64,000 nt of DNA from Balanoglossus misakiensis. Taxonomy: Eukaryota; Hemichordata. How positions within the stretch are numbered: position 1 is the stretch's first letter; every line of letters starts with the position of its first letter. The notes beneath the pieces were generated by a model. The model worked only from the letters and a program-made list of their open reading frames with translations. It made no database searches and was not told the DNA's origin. This document shows positions 47,172 to 58,304 of this stretch, in pieces. Position numbers and translations under genes: made by a program. The stretch is taken from assembly GCA_040954595.2 (NCBI GenBank), contig CM082584.2:6200001-6264000 (forward strand), written 5' to 3'.

Positions 47172-49673
47172 TCAACCACCTGAAAATGATTAAACAACAG
47201 CAAGAATGGTTTAATTTCTTAGCACCTGTTCTGCACCGGTTTACATTCACTCACTGCAAACGTTTACACCATACCTCGCAAACCGTCGAAGTGTTTCAAA
47301 AGACAATATTTCACATATTTTTTCATTCGGCCTTAGCGTAAAGGTCGAATATATACTTCAAGCTATGTGTCGTCATCACATGGGTTTCTTATTGATTGTT
47401 GGTACGTATTTAATGAATTTTGACATGAAAAGATAGAGACAGTGTCCCTTTTAATAGTTGACTGTAAAACGAGATATACAAATAAATACCTCGCAAATCG
47501 GCAAAGTGTCCCATGTAAGACCATTGATACTTACCTAGACCAAAGACTTGTAACTCACAAAGGTAAGTTGTTCTGATGTCGTTGGGGTTCTCTTTGATGA
47601 AAGTTACATATCTGCCTATAATAGCGCCCCCTGTACACCACAATAAAATTTCACCATTTGGTACAGATACCTCAAGCTCTCTATATACGCAGACTTGTCC
47701 GGCGCCGTCCAATGCATTACCGACAATGATAACAATGTTCTGATTCCCGCCTTTGAAGAAAAGATATCCATTTTAGCTTTGCATAAATTCACATTGAAGC
47801 ATAAAGTATTACCCCTACGGACAAAGTTTGTCAATGATTACATAAGCAAATTAGAAGTCTCTCGAAAGTGTATTAATTACAGTCAAATAAAGCAAGGGGA
47901 TGAACAAATATCCGTGAACTGATTATAAATATATGTATACCCCTACTGATATATCTCCTGGTCGCTTTACTAGGGGACCGTTCAGTTTTTACGGCCTGGG
48001 GGGTCACTTAAATTTTGAAGTCCAAAAGGGGGGGGTCATCTTTTTTTTGTGAACGTTTAGGGGGGTCGCACACTTTTGCCACCGAACTTTCTCATTTATA
48101 TTTTAAGCGTATGACTTGCGCTGTACATAAGAAAGGCATCTACTTACAGCCTGACCGTGTAAAGCTCCCCGCGCAGTTTGGCGGAAACACAAGTTTGACA
48201 CTTTCAATGCGATGTTGACTTCCCAAATCAATCTGAAGTGTTGGTCGATTGACAAAGTGACCAGCATCAGCACAGGTTTGCGGGTTACCATCGACTAGGT
48301 AAGGTAGTGTGTCCAGTGTGTCTGGTTCAAGCCTTATTCCCCTCACTGGTTTATTGAGAGCAACGTTGAAAGCAACATTGCTTTGCAGTACTAAATAGGT
48401 AAACAAAACATGCAGAGATGCACATGTTATTTATGGAAAGCGGTGATTTTCTTCCTATATTTTGATAATCGTAGAGATGTTAATACATACATACATACAT
48501 ACATACATACATACATACATACATACATACATACATACATACATACATACATACATACATACATACATACATACATACATGCATACATGCATACATGCAT
48601 GCATGCATGCATGCATGCATGCATAATAGTTTACTGTAAAACAAGATAAACAAATAAATACATCGCAAATCGGTAAAGTGTCCCAAGAGAGACCATTGAT
48701 ACTTACCTAGTCCAAAGACTTGTAACTCACAAAGGTAAGTTGTTCTCCTGATGCTTGGGCGATTTTTGATGAAAGTTACATATCTTCCTATAATAGCACC
48801 GTCTGTACACCACAATGATAATTCACCATTTGGTACAAATACATCATTCTCCCTATTAACGCAGACTTGCCCGGCGCCGTCCAATTCATTACCGACAATG
48901 ATAACAATGTCTGAATACACACCTTTGAAGAAAAGAACCATTTAAAGTTTGCATAAATTCAAACTTTTTTTATAAATTGACATCTAAAGTATTTACCTCT
49001 TCGTACAAAGTTTGTCAATAATTAAATCGACAAATTTGAAGTCATTTCAAAGTGTGAACAAATATCCATTCACTTATTATGGATAGATCTATATACATCC
49101 CTACTTATATATCTCATGGTCACTTTACTAAAGACATATCTCGATAAGATGGATATCTGTGGCAAGCTTCCGTCATTCATTCAGCCATTAAGATCAAATT
49201 TTCACCTTTCTCGTTTATATTTTTAGCGTATGAAATGCATCGTACATAAAAAGGCATCAACTTACAGCCTATCCCTGTCATACTCTCTTCACAGTTTGGC
49301 GGAAACACAAGATTGACACCTTCAACTCGATGTTGACTTCCCAAATCAATCTGAAATGTTGGACGGTCAACATGGGGGCCAGAATCAGCACAGGTTTGCG
49401 GGTTACCATCGACAAGGTAAGGTAGTGTGTCCAGTGTGTCTGGTTCAAGCCTTATTCCCCTAACAGTTTTATTGAAAGCAACATTGAAAGTAACATTGCT
49501 TTGAAGTACTAAATAGGTAAACAAAACATGCAGAGATGCACATGTTATTTGTGGAATGCGGTGATTTTCGTCCTATATTTTGATAATCGTAGAGATGCCG
49601 TTAACATAATATTTATTGCAACCAAATACATACATGCATGCATGCATACATACACATACATACATACATACAT

Positions 49674-49723
<50 letters not shown>

Positions 49724-52088
49724 ACATACATACATACATACATACATACATACATACATACATACATACATACATACATACATACATACATACATACATA
49801 CATACATACATACATACATACATACATACATACATACATACATACATACATACATACATACATACATACATACATACATACATACATACATACATACACA
49901 CACACACATACACACACACTTGGAATGTCATAAACACATCGGGCTGATTCCGTCATATTGTAAGGTAATGCATTCACAAACTTCAATTGGCATACATAGT
50001 TTGAATTTTTATTACTTAACATGTAAATTCTGAAAAATTGTCAAAGATCCATGTGGAACCGTGGGTAGATACAAATAAACAATATGTTGTTGTGTTATGG
50101 AAAGTTGTGAAGAATTCTGCATGGATTTGTTTGATTAACAGTGATAAGTCTAATGTACGACGACAAAATTGTACCAACACAGAGTTAAACTATGTAATTT
50201 AATTTTGGCTAAGTGAGTGTCATATCTCCACACGATAAACAGCATATCTTACCTGTACTCAACAATGGTGGTTCTGTTGGTGTCGGCGCTTCTGTCAAAG
50301 CCCCTGTGGGCGTCATTGTTGTTCTGGGTTTTTCTAGGTTTTGGGAAACACAACAACATTGTCTGTGTATTAACGTGATACCTGAAGCAACCAACATTTA
50401 ACATTCATATCTCCATAGTAAATAAGCTGTATGCTAGACTAAGTGCGATTAAAGGCACGTAAGCTGTAACTTTTGGGATAATTTTCATAATTTTTGTTTC
50501 AAACTGCACTACCATTAGTCCATGCAGATGAAGGCAGTGAGCTATACATAAGCATTATAAACCCTAAATATGAGTGCATATGCAAGTTTTAACCAGATAA
50601 ATAATAAAGCTTTGCCGCAAGCGATTATGGCCGCCACCGTGGGAAAATGCAAGAAACAATGAAAATGTTGCAGTTCAGGTTATGAAACTTCATAAACAAA
50701 ACATGATCTCATCCACTTGAGCACATAGAAGTAAATGTACACCACTGAGACATCAGATTTTAATTTTTCATTGCGATATTGCACTTTTTTTAAAATTGCA
50801 GGAATTTTCGTTTTTCTTTGATTTTGGCCATTTTGTCATAAATAAATGTTGAGCTTGATATATTATCATGAAATATCATTTAATAGACATAATTAAAAGC
50901 ATATATGAGATTATTTAAAACTTCAAATTTTTATCCAGTTGCAGCTTACGTGCCTTTAATAGCATATCTTACCTGTACTCGACAGTGGTGGTTCTGTCAG
51001 AGCCTCTGGGGGCCCCGTTGTTGTTCTTGGTTGCTCTAAGCCTTCTGTGAAATGATAAAGACAACTGGAATCAATTTACATAAGAGAATATCCAGAATGT
51101 TCAAATCCCAAACTACATATCATGTATATTGTCGAATATATCTCTTTTAACATTCAAGATATAAAAAAACTGTAAAACATTTTATTTTCGCGAGTTAGAT
51201 TTTTCGCGATATCGAGAGAGGTCACTGTTTCGCGAGTTATAATTTTCGCGTTCTCTTATTTCATACACTGCATCGTTATCTTCGAAAACAATTTACGCGA
51301 CTTTTTATTTTCACGCTATTTTGGCCTTCGCGTATTTGGCGAAAATTAAATGCTAGCGAAAATAAAGTGTTTTAACATTTAACATGCAAACATTAACAGA
51401 TTTAACATGCAAACGTTTGAATGCGATACTTCACATTTGAAATTCAAAACGACCACATTATGGAGGAAAAAAATAAAGTATTGAGTTTTATGAAAACAAG
51501 ACGGCGCGGAGGACGCCCTGATTACGTGTTTGATTTAAAAAAACAAACTCCATGCACACTTCAATGTAGCAAAGAATTAAAATGTTTGAAGGAATTTCCT
51601 TTTTTTTCTCTGAAAATATATCTCCCAGGTGCGTATTAATTTTAAAATGTTCAAGTAAATACCTCGGTTCATTGGAGACATAGTGGACATCGCACACTGG
51701 CTGCAAACTGAAACGATTTCAATAATACACTTTAAAAAGCAGAGATTGAATAAAGCATATTTGATTTTTTGGGCAAAGAATGTGACCATTTCATGTATAC
51801 ATTACAGCTATTTCTAAATGATATTTTCGTGGTTCTGCTCATTTTAAAGATTTTTGAATCTCTTTCGTTTAGTGTACAAATTTGAAATTGTTTATAAACC
51901 ACCAATAATGTCGAATTTCCACAACGACGCAATGACTATTGTAGCGTACGGTTTTATTTCGATAAATTATTATACTTACATTTACAAATTAAACCATTCA
52001 GCAAAGCCAGCGATGCCAACGCACCAATCACTAACAATACAATGGCGACACGTCTTTTCCTTCCTTGAATTTCATGTGTTTCTCTGGT
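47172..52088 (-). CDS. Type II membrane protein with two F-type-lectin-like domains (5' end open)
   Basis: Lectin exons are secure. Domain 1 is 49508-49266 plus 48922-48707; domain 2 is 48390-48148 plus 47750-47535. All have phase 1 at both ends and give 153 residues per domain. A last exon (47179-47172) adds Gly and a stop. Each domain has the fucolectin pattern: NVA-NK start, LVDGNPQTC, a PT(L/F)QIDLG strand, V.LVFPPNC, GAGQVC, LWC, GRYVTF, TYLCELQVFG. The canonical His and Arg-Gly-Asp fucose motif is not visible, so binding may differ. Upstream, two Thr/Pro stalk exons (50333-50253, 51044-50973; phase 1-1), a small exon (51700-51663) and an exon (52088-51976) with a basic stretch QGRKRR and a hydrophobic anchor give a type II surface lectin. 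The chain stays open only if the anchor exon uses the weak donor AA/GTATAA, four bases past a stronger GTAAGT. A candidate N-terminal exon (ATG at 53076, donor near 53048, MAWYDAFGRFHD) is uncertain. Confidence 0.75.
47420..48620. repeat. Lectin-domain duplication unit 2
   Basis: This unit and 48626-49900 are tandem copies: both exons, the introns and flanks such as 'CAAATAAATAC.TCGCAAATCGG' align. Each unit is bounded by a TACA microsatellite in the intron before its first lectin exon. Confidence 0.75.
48481..48625 (+). repeat. (TACA)n / (TGCA)n microsatellite
   Basis: About 145 bases of tetranucleotide repeat at the junction of the two lectin duplication units, ending as TGCA repeats. Confidence 0.95.
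49626..49918 (+). repeat. Compound (TACA)n/(CA)n microsatellite
   Basis: About 290 bases of TACA repeats with two CA-dinucleotide tracts, at the equivalent intron position upstream of lectin domain 1. The long Tyr/Thr/His/Ile frames that cross it are artefacts. Confidence 0.95.
51173..51375. mobile_element. Palindromic MITE with TTTTCGCG motifs
   Basis: The ends AAAACATTTTATTTTCGC and GCGAAAATAAAGTGTTTT are inverted copies, and TTTCGCGA or TTCGCG recurs inside. It lies in the intron between stalk exons of the lectin gene. Confidence 0.65.
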
Positions 52089-53439
52089 CTGTACGAGTAA
52101 ATAAAGTGAGTGGGAGGGTGTGTGTGAGTCATTACTAAGTCAGTCAGTCTGCATATAGGTACTTACTCCAATATGTGTGCTCAACATTGGCATAACTGTC
52201 ATGAGTATTATGAACGGCTAACTAGTTTTGCAGTCGAAAATGGTGGTGTTTTGCTGACTTTCTCTGTTGGCCGTTTTATGCCGACTTCAAAGTCCTATGA
52301 GCTTGTGCAACTGACTCTTCTTGTTGTATTGACCTTGTGTTACAAACGCAACATTTTTTTCCTACTTACCAACATCGAGCTCGGCATTACCTCAGCCATT
52401 TGTGTCTACTTATGTCGATGACCAAGAAGATATTACTTCATAGGATGATTGCAACGTTTATGGATAGTTGTGACTCCAGCCTTCTACCATGTTAGACTGA
52501 TCTTCGCATTGCTTTTATGTTTAAAGTGCAAGCTCCAGGGCTAGCGCACACAACAGTATAAAACCTGCAACTTATAGTATGCCTTGATACCCTTGTCTTG
52601 ATGAAGACATGCAATATAATTAAGCATAGACCCTAGAGGTCTCTAGGGTCTATGAATTAAGCAATACCCCCGCCGCGGGCAGGTATACACGAGTATCTAA
52701 CTATCCTCAGAACCATCCAAGTAGCCCAAATATAGTCACTATCCATCCACCCATTCATGCATCCACGCTCACCCACCCACCGTACGAAAAGATGTCTTTT
52801 TGTTTCATACACTCACTTCTGTATGGCGGTCACTCACCGCCATAATACTAACAACTTCTACGGGGTTCTGTAAGCTTAGCCCATTGGCTTTAAATCGATG
52901 GGACTAAGGGATTGTAAAATAACGCCAATGCCCGTGGTTGAAAGCTGCCTGATTGAGTCAACCGCACCCGAAACGGTCATCTCTCACAGAAGAGACAATG
53001 CACACATATATTCTTCCAATTTCAAGCTTCAGGTGGAAAGTACTTACCGTCATGGAAACGGCCGAAAGCATCATACCACGCCATCCCCGTTCGGGAATTG
53101 TTTTTTTAAGACACTGGCTTTAGCAAAGAAAATACACTTGTGAAAGCGCTGATGGAAATCGCTCAAGGAATGCCATTTGTGGGTTTCCGTTGTCAATGTC
53201 GGCTATAGACCCTGCCGCTTAGACATGAAAGCGTTGATAAAATTTCCCATGGATTTACGTACACAATCAGTTGTGGAGTAAAGCCATTATTTCACAACTT
53301 CAACAAAAAGAGAAGTATACTATTACGTGATGATGTAAATAATTCTAGAGGCATTTACCTTCTTTTTGTATTAATTATCAAGACATTTCCCACACCTCTG
53401 AATTTTCGCTTACAAAAATGGTGCCAACTTAACAAAATA
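52089..53439. other. Upstream of the lectin anchor exon
   Basis: Contains the candidate first exon (ATG at 53076, minus strand) and a short perfect palindrome of CATAGACCCTAGAG type at 52627-52654. Nothing else is supported. Confidence 0.35.
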
Positions 53440-54000
53440 ATTATTTCAGAAGCCAGGCCGGTTTTAGACGTGGCTATAGTACCATCAACAATATTTTCAC
53501 ACTTGACGCCATAGTAGCAATTTTGGGAAATATCTGACTGTGCGATAAGGAAGATTTTATTTTATTTTCAAAGACTTCTGATTCTGTCCAGCATGAATAA
53601 TTGTAGGATAAATTTATTAGATATGGCATTCATGGTAATTTTCTTTCTTTTCTCAGATCAATGTATAGTTCTTTACAATCTTGTGTGAATACTTCAGTCG
53701 AGTGTACCACTGGAACACGACAATGATGTATGTTATTGTTAAGCACTTCATTGTTTACTTCATCCATTAATGATCGTGTTAATTATTCTAATTAGTTTGG
53801 TTGCGAAGGTGTTGAAATGTAGATGAGGAAGGCAAGAACCTCAATATTCTGATGTACACTGACGATATAGCTGAAGGATCGGATATGCCAATTCACATCT
53901 AGAGACAAATTAAAAATGGTATTTGGGTAAAGGGCAAATTGAATTTGTTCCATATCACAAAAATTTAGGTTAAGTCTTCTCGTCCAAACCGAGTTGGAGC
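53440..54000 (+). pseudogene. Degenerate non-LTR retrotransposon reverse transcriptase
   Basis: Broken plus-strand frames keep three reverse-transcriptase landmarks in order: QAGFRRGYSTINNIF near 53453, a palm segment like FxDFxDSV then YGIHGNFLSFLRSMY to about 53720, and the catalytic-box remnant LMYTDDIA near 53858. Several stops and frame changes show it is dead. It is probably an RTE- or Jockey-type LINE fragment. Confidence 0.7.
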
Positions 54001-54365
54001 CCAACTGAGAAAAATCAAGCCTCGCAAAAATTATAGTCTATAAGGTGAAAAATGTTCTCCACAGGCGACTTGATACCGACGTGACTATGATGGCGCCCTC
54101 ATGGGGTCAAAACCCACGTCGAGAATTACATAGTACTTCCGTCGCAGTGATATAAGGTTGGCGTGGCGCCAATTACAACCAAAAGAAGCCTGTTACACGA
54201 TATCCATCGACTTTTGTAAATGACGCAGTTCGCAAGATATGTAATAAATTACGTGGTGTACACTTTTGCTGTACCGTACCGCCTGTTTGTTAGGCATGCT
54301 GACGTAGGCAATTAAAAGTGCCCAATGTTTATTCCGCGATGATGCCATAGGCACAGTACGGAATG

Positions 54366-54752
54366 TAGTCTGGTTCCCTGCCCCAATCCCACCGCTGGCT
54401 GCGCTACGCTAAAGGGAAAGGGTCAGGCACGGCCTATTGTAAACATGGTTCTCATTGGTCAATACATACGAACATTAAGTTGTTAAGTTTAAAAGTTGTT
54501 GTAAGATACTCATTTCCCGTTCTCTCCTTCACCTCCATGAATGTTTATTATTCGATTTCCAACATTACAACAAACGAAACAAAATAAACTGCCTGGATGA
54601 ATCTTGACTGGCGTACGGACATTGGAGGCATCCATCTTGTGCATGATCACGTGGTCTTCCCAGGTTTCTGGGTGTGAAATCGGGCCGTACCTGACCCCTT
54701 TCCCTTTAGCGTAGCGCAGTCAGCGGTGGGATTGGGGCAGGGAACCAGACTA
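54366..54752. mobile_element. Inverted-repeat element with 9-bp target duplication (MULE-like)
   Basis: Starts TAGTCTGGTTCCCTGCCCC and ends with the exact reverse complement; arms are about 65 bases. The direct repeat TACGGAATG flanks it at 54357-54365 and 54753-54761. Nine-base duplications and long arms fit Mutator-like elements. No transposase is present. It begins 44 bases beyond the dispanin 2 stop, so it probably lies in that 3' UTR, and a minus-strand AATAAA at 54543-54548 lies inside it. Confidence 0.85.
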
Positions 54753-54796
54753 TACGGAATGCTCTCCAAACTGTTCAGTTGACTCGTTCTCGGCTC

Positions 54797-56078
54797 TCAC
54801 GCAAATGCTTCCACAAGAGCAAACACAACGACGATCTGTACAAGTATTCCGACGAGAAACGCCACCCTTGCTACCTTCCAAGCTGTCTGACTGGCCCATA
54901 TAGCCCTCGCTCTGTGACCACGTAAAGCCGCCCTTCGACACTAGAAAACGGAACATGGCAGAAAGAAACAAAGGTATTATTTAAACTGGTAAATACAGTG
55001 GCGTTAGTCGTAGGATATAAACATTTAGCCATAATAGTAAAATTTCGGTAGATTAATGCTTTAATACATTCCCTTCGCGACAGCAAAATTTTAGCGATAG
55101 ATGTACAGATTTCAAATAAGCTTCAAAGTCTAGTCACAGCTGTGCTGCTTCTGATACACTGGCCCGACGTTTGATAGGTTGACTGGCAGACTGTCATAAT
55201 TTTAGATCCGTCGTGTATTCGACTACGAATTGGTCAATAGTGGATTTGTGAATTGATGTGATCGTCGCCACATGTCGTAAGTCGCTCGTGCACACAGCGC
55301 CCTCTGTCGCTGAGAAGAGAAGTCACCAATCTGCACTGTTTGTACTGAGGGTACGTGTAGATGTTTTCTCTTTATTCCTTTTTTTTCGCGCCGTTCTGAT
55401 AGGAGTTCGAAACGTTACCTGCATTGACTGGTGAATGGCGAACGCCCCCAAAATCGGACAGCAAAGCACAGTGACGAATATGGAACAGCCTAGGTAGTCT
55501 GGCGGCGGTTGTGTCATCGGCGGTCGTCGGCTCGTCTTCGTGACTTTGGTGATCTGTCAACAGCGAGTTGTACGTTGTAAGCATAAACGCAATTTCATTA
55601 CAATGCGGGAACTGGTGCAAATTCCAACCACGTATTACCAATAGCCCCCCCCCCCCCCACCTTTAAAAAATACGAAATCCCTCATTAACGTGAATCATGC
55701 TTGACTTACGGCAGAAATGTCGGACGATTTCAACTCCTCAAATTTTGCAACTGTCTCCGGCGTGTCGAGATTATTCTGCGATATGTCGCCGTTGGTGGCG
55801 GTAGCACTTTCACCAAGGTGTACAAAGCCGACGTTGACATGGGCAGAGTTTTCTGCCGGTATGACGAGAACGGGAAAGACATCGTCATCGGTTTCTGTCG
55901 CTGGGGGGTTATCGGGGCGGACCGTGACGTCATCCTGCAGTTTCTGGTATTGCACACAAACAGCAGTGTCTTCGGGTATCGCGTCGTCGTTGCTTCCAGC
56001 CTCCGATTTCTGTCCTTCAGCGTCTGTGTCTTCATCCTCAAATTTCTTGTACTTGTTTGCGCTTGTTATTGACGACAT
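54797..56078 (-). CDS. CD225/dispanin membrane protein 2
   Basis: Three exons (56078-55710, 55553-55419, 54940-54797), phase 0 throughout, give 215 residues. Residues 1-123 (exon 1) are acidic and probably disordered. Exon 2 carries RRPP then PPPDYLGCSIFVTVLCCPILGAFAIHQS, the hallmark N-terminal CD225 helix with vicinal cysteines for palmitoylation. Exon 3 has the basic CRRAALRGHRARA loop and a second helix (VAFLVGILVQIVVVFALVEA). It shares the CD225 fold with the gene at 42363-45886, but exon 1 is unrelated in sequence, so they are old paralogues. It is predicted in the plasma or endosomal membrane. Confidence 0.9.
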
Positions 56079-56257
56079 TTTGCGGTGGAGTGCTAGTAAC
56101 CGTCATAGAAATGTGGCGTCTCCCGTGTCAGATTCTCTGATGATTATTTCTCACGCGGTATTCACACGTACTTCAAACCCTTTCAGCTGAAATAATAAGA
56201 AATACAGCGGATAAAAGAGTGTTTTTCGTGCAGGTTCTTGAAGATCTGTAGCCAACT

Positions 56258-56460
56258 CTTGTGTTGTGTTGTGCCGTGTTGTGTTGTGTTGTGTTGTGTT
56301 GTGTTGTGTTGTGTTGTGTTGTGTTGTGTTGTGTTGTGTTGTGTTGTGTTGTGTTGTGTTGTGTTGTGTTGTGTTGTGTCGTGTCGGCTCGGGTCGGGTC
56401 GGGTCGTGTCGTGTCGCGTCGCGTCATGTTGTGTTGTGTTGTGTTGTGTTGTGTTGTTCA
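56258..56460 (+). repeat. (TTGTG)n pentanucleotide repeat with GC-rich variants
   Basis: About 200 bases of TTGTG units interrupted around 56378-56427 by CGTGT, CGGGT and CGCGT variants, then TTGTG again. It lies upstream of dispanin 2. Confidence 0.95.
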
Positions 56461-56738
56461 GTTTATGTGAGTGCAGTGCAGCTCAAAGTGGCTTGCTGTA
56501 GTGCAGAGTGTGCATGTATGTAGTCTCTATGTACAGCATTACATTTACACATACAACCATGCACGTCCTGAAACCTGTACTAAATTCTATGAAATCCATG
56601 TGTGTCACGGTTAAAATCAATGCTGTGTATGATGTCATATAACGTGCCGTAAAACATAGTAGAAATTAAACCTTAGCTCAACAGCTTAAATTTTCACCGA
56701 ACGAACGTTATGTAGAGTGAGAACAGTATCGGTATTCG

Positions 56739-57107
56739 ATGTTCATCGCCGTTTTTTCGAACGGCAAAATAGAGCACTTTGCTTCAAATCAGTGTGGTCG
56801 CCATATTCCCAAAATAACCGTCTGCTTTAAACGAGGTAACGTTATACGTTTAATGTGTACCATGAATCTCTTGTATGCCAAAGGAAAAAGTAACGTGATA
56901 ACTACTGTGTTAACTGAGTTATACGACAATAAGTGGCGTATATGGTCGCAATCCACGCGTTGGATGACCGGTCAATTACGCCGTCTGGCGGCCATTAATG
57001 AGTCACGTGACCCGACGCCCGTGCCAAGCTTTGCGCTCAGATCTGATGCCCTGCAGCAGATTGTAAATTTAGCTCGCCGTCGATTGAACAATAGACAGCG
57101 TGATTAA
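56739..57107 (+). CDS. Unassigned 122-codon open frame
   Basis: Starts at an ATG and ends in a basic segment (LARRRLNNRQRD). No family was recognised, and no splice partner or poly(A) signal was fixed. It may be chance or old transposon coding. Confidence 0.2.
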   Translation: MFIAVFSNGKIEHFASNQCGRHIPKITVCFKRGNVIRLMCTMNLLYAKGKSNVITTVLTELYDNKWRIWSQSTRWMTGQLRRLAAINESRDPTPVPSFALRSDALQQIVNLARRRLNNRQRD

Positions 57108-57220
57108 ACACACTGGTATTGTCGGCGAGCAGAGAGCTCGTGCCTGGTGGCGATGATTATATTTTGAAAGCTATTATCTGCATCAGTTTAACTTTATAAA
57201 TATCATAAAATTATAATGAC

Positions 57221-57625
57221 ATGACATACATGAATTTCAGTTCAGGAAGCAAATGGACGGTACAGCCTACTGTCGTCATCTGGTTCTTCAAAGGTTACAA
57301 ATGTACATACATTTTGCACGTATTTCCCAGACTGTATCGACAATGTTGTCAGATGTTTTCATGCTGTGCCGCATGCTTGAAAAGAAATTACACGCAAATC
57401 GATGAAATTGAATATACAGAACGGAATTCCTTCAACGTGCGGGATATTATGTTTCCTTCATCGGGAATTGTCGACTCGGAACGGCAATTTATGTGTAATG
57501 AAGGCCAGTCTCATATACTTCGTCACGAACACTACAAAGCAGACGATTATTTCTTTCCCTACTGCGTATACATCCGGGATACTATGTACATCCACATATC
57601 TGCCGATATTTCCGTCCTCAATTAA
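57221..57625 (+). CDS. Unassigned 134-codon open frame
   Basis: A Cys-rich start (YRQCCQMFSCCAACLKR) is followed by a mixed acidic segment. A splice-like TTTCCCAG/ACTG occurs inside, so the second part could be a terminal exon. No family was recognised. Confidence 0.25.
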   Translation: MTYMNFSSGSKWTVQPTVVIWFFKGYKCTYILHVFPRLYRQCCQMFSCCAACLKRNYTQIDEIEYTERNSFNVRDIMFPSSGIVDSERQFMCNEGQSHILRHEHYKADDYFFPYCVYIRDTMYIHISADISVLN

Positions 57626-57689
57626 TAGAATGTGTATACTGTTTCTCAGTATGCCGCACAGATGGAACTTTCAACCGATATTTGTGTTT

Positions 57690-57733
57690 GGTTGGTTGGT
57701 TGGTTGGTTGGTTGGCTGGCTGGTTGGATGGTT
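57690..57733 (+). repeat. (TTGG)n microsatellite
   Basis: About ten TTGG units with two GGCTGGCT variants. Confidence 0.85.
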
Positions 57734-58212
57734 CGTTTAAACGCCGTACTTGATGTTTTCATTCAAAATGATGGTGCTCTTCGTCGATGATGCTGTATTG
57801 CCATGCCAACCACGACTGCATATATTTGTAAACAATTTTTCAACCAATTGTAATTTTTTGCCGTACCTCATCCAGGACATGCGCTAGAACTGAGGAAGGG
57901 GGGGGGGTTGTTTTTCACTATTTCCAAGGGGTTGGAACTATTCTAAATGAAACACCTTTTATAGTGTAGGCCTAATATAATTTTATCGTCGCTGGAAAAA
58001 AAAAACAATCACCTCGATGCGTTTTATGACAGTCTGGATGCTATTTATGTCTTAGGTACATTTGTTTACCGGGTGTTCTGACGTCACGATGGTATTAATA
58101 GACCCTAGATGTCTACGGTATCCTCGAAATATAGGTCTATATGCCTTATTTTTATACGGGGGGGGGGGCTAAGTGTTAATTTGAATACATGTACATAAAT
58201 GCATGAAATCCA

Positions 58213-58304
58213 ATTTGGGCCATCCCAAGCAGAGTGGGGTCTTAATATGGTCAAGTCAAGTATCGCACTCCCATAAGACCCCCTTCTGCTTGGGATGGCC
58301 CATT
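58213..58304. repeat. Inverted repeat / long hairpin
   Basis: Arms GGGCCATCCCAAGCAGAGT.. and ..CTTCTGCTTGGGATGGCCC pair over about 30 bases with few mismatches around a loop of about 30. It could be a small MITE or a transcribed hairpin; no target duplication was found. Confidence 0.6.

Noticed and set aside
55701-56190. Plus-strand frames of 123 and 157 codons
   Set aside because: Antisense shadows of dispanin 2 exon 1, whose minus-strand frame joins in phase to CD225 exons.
56173-56523. Cys-Val-Val-Leu and Thr-Gln-His-Asn repeat frames
   Set aside because: Artefacts of the TTGTG pentanucleotide repeat.
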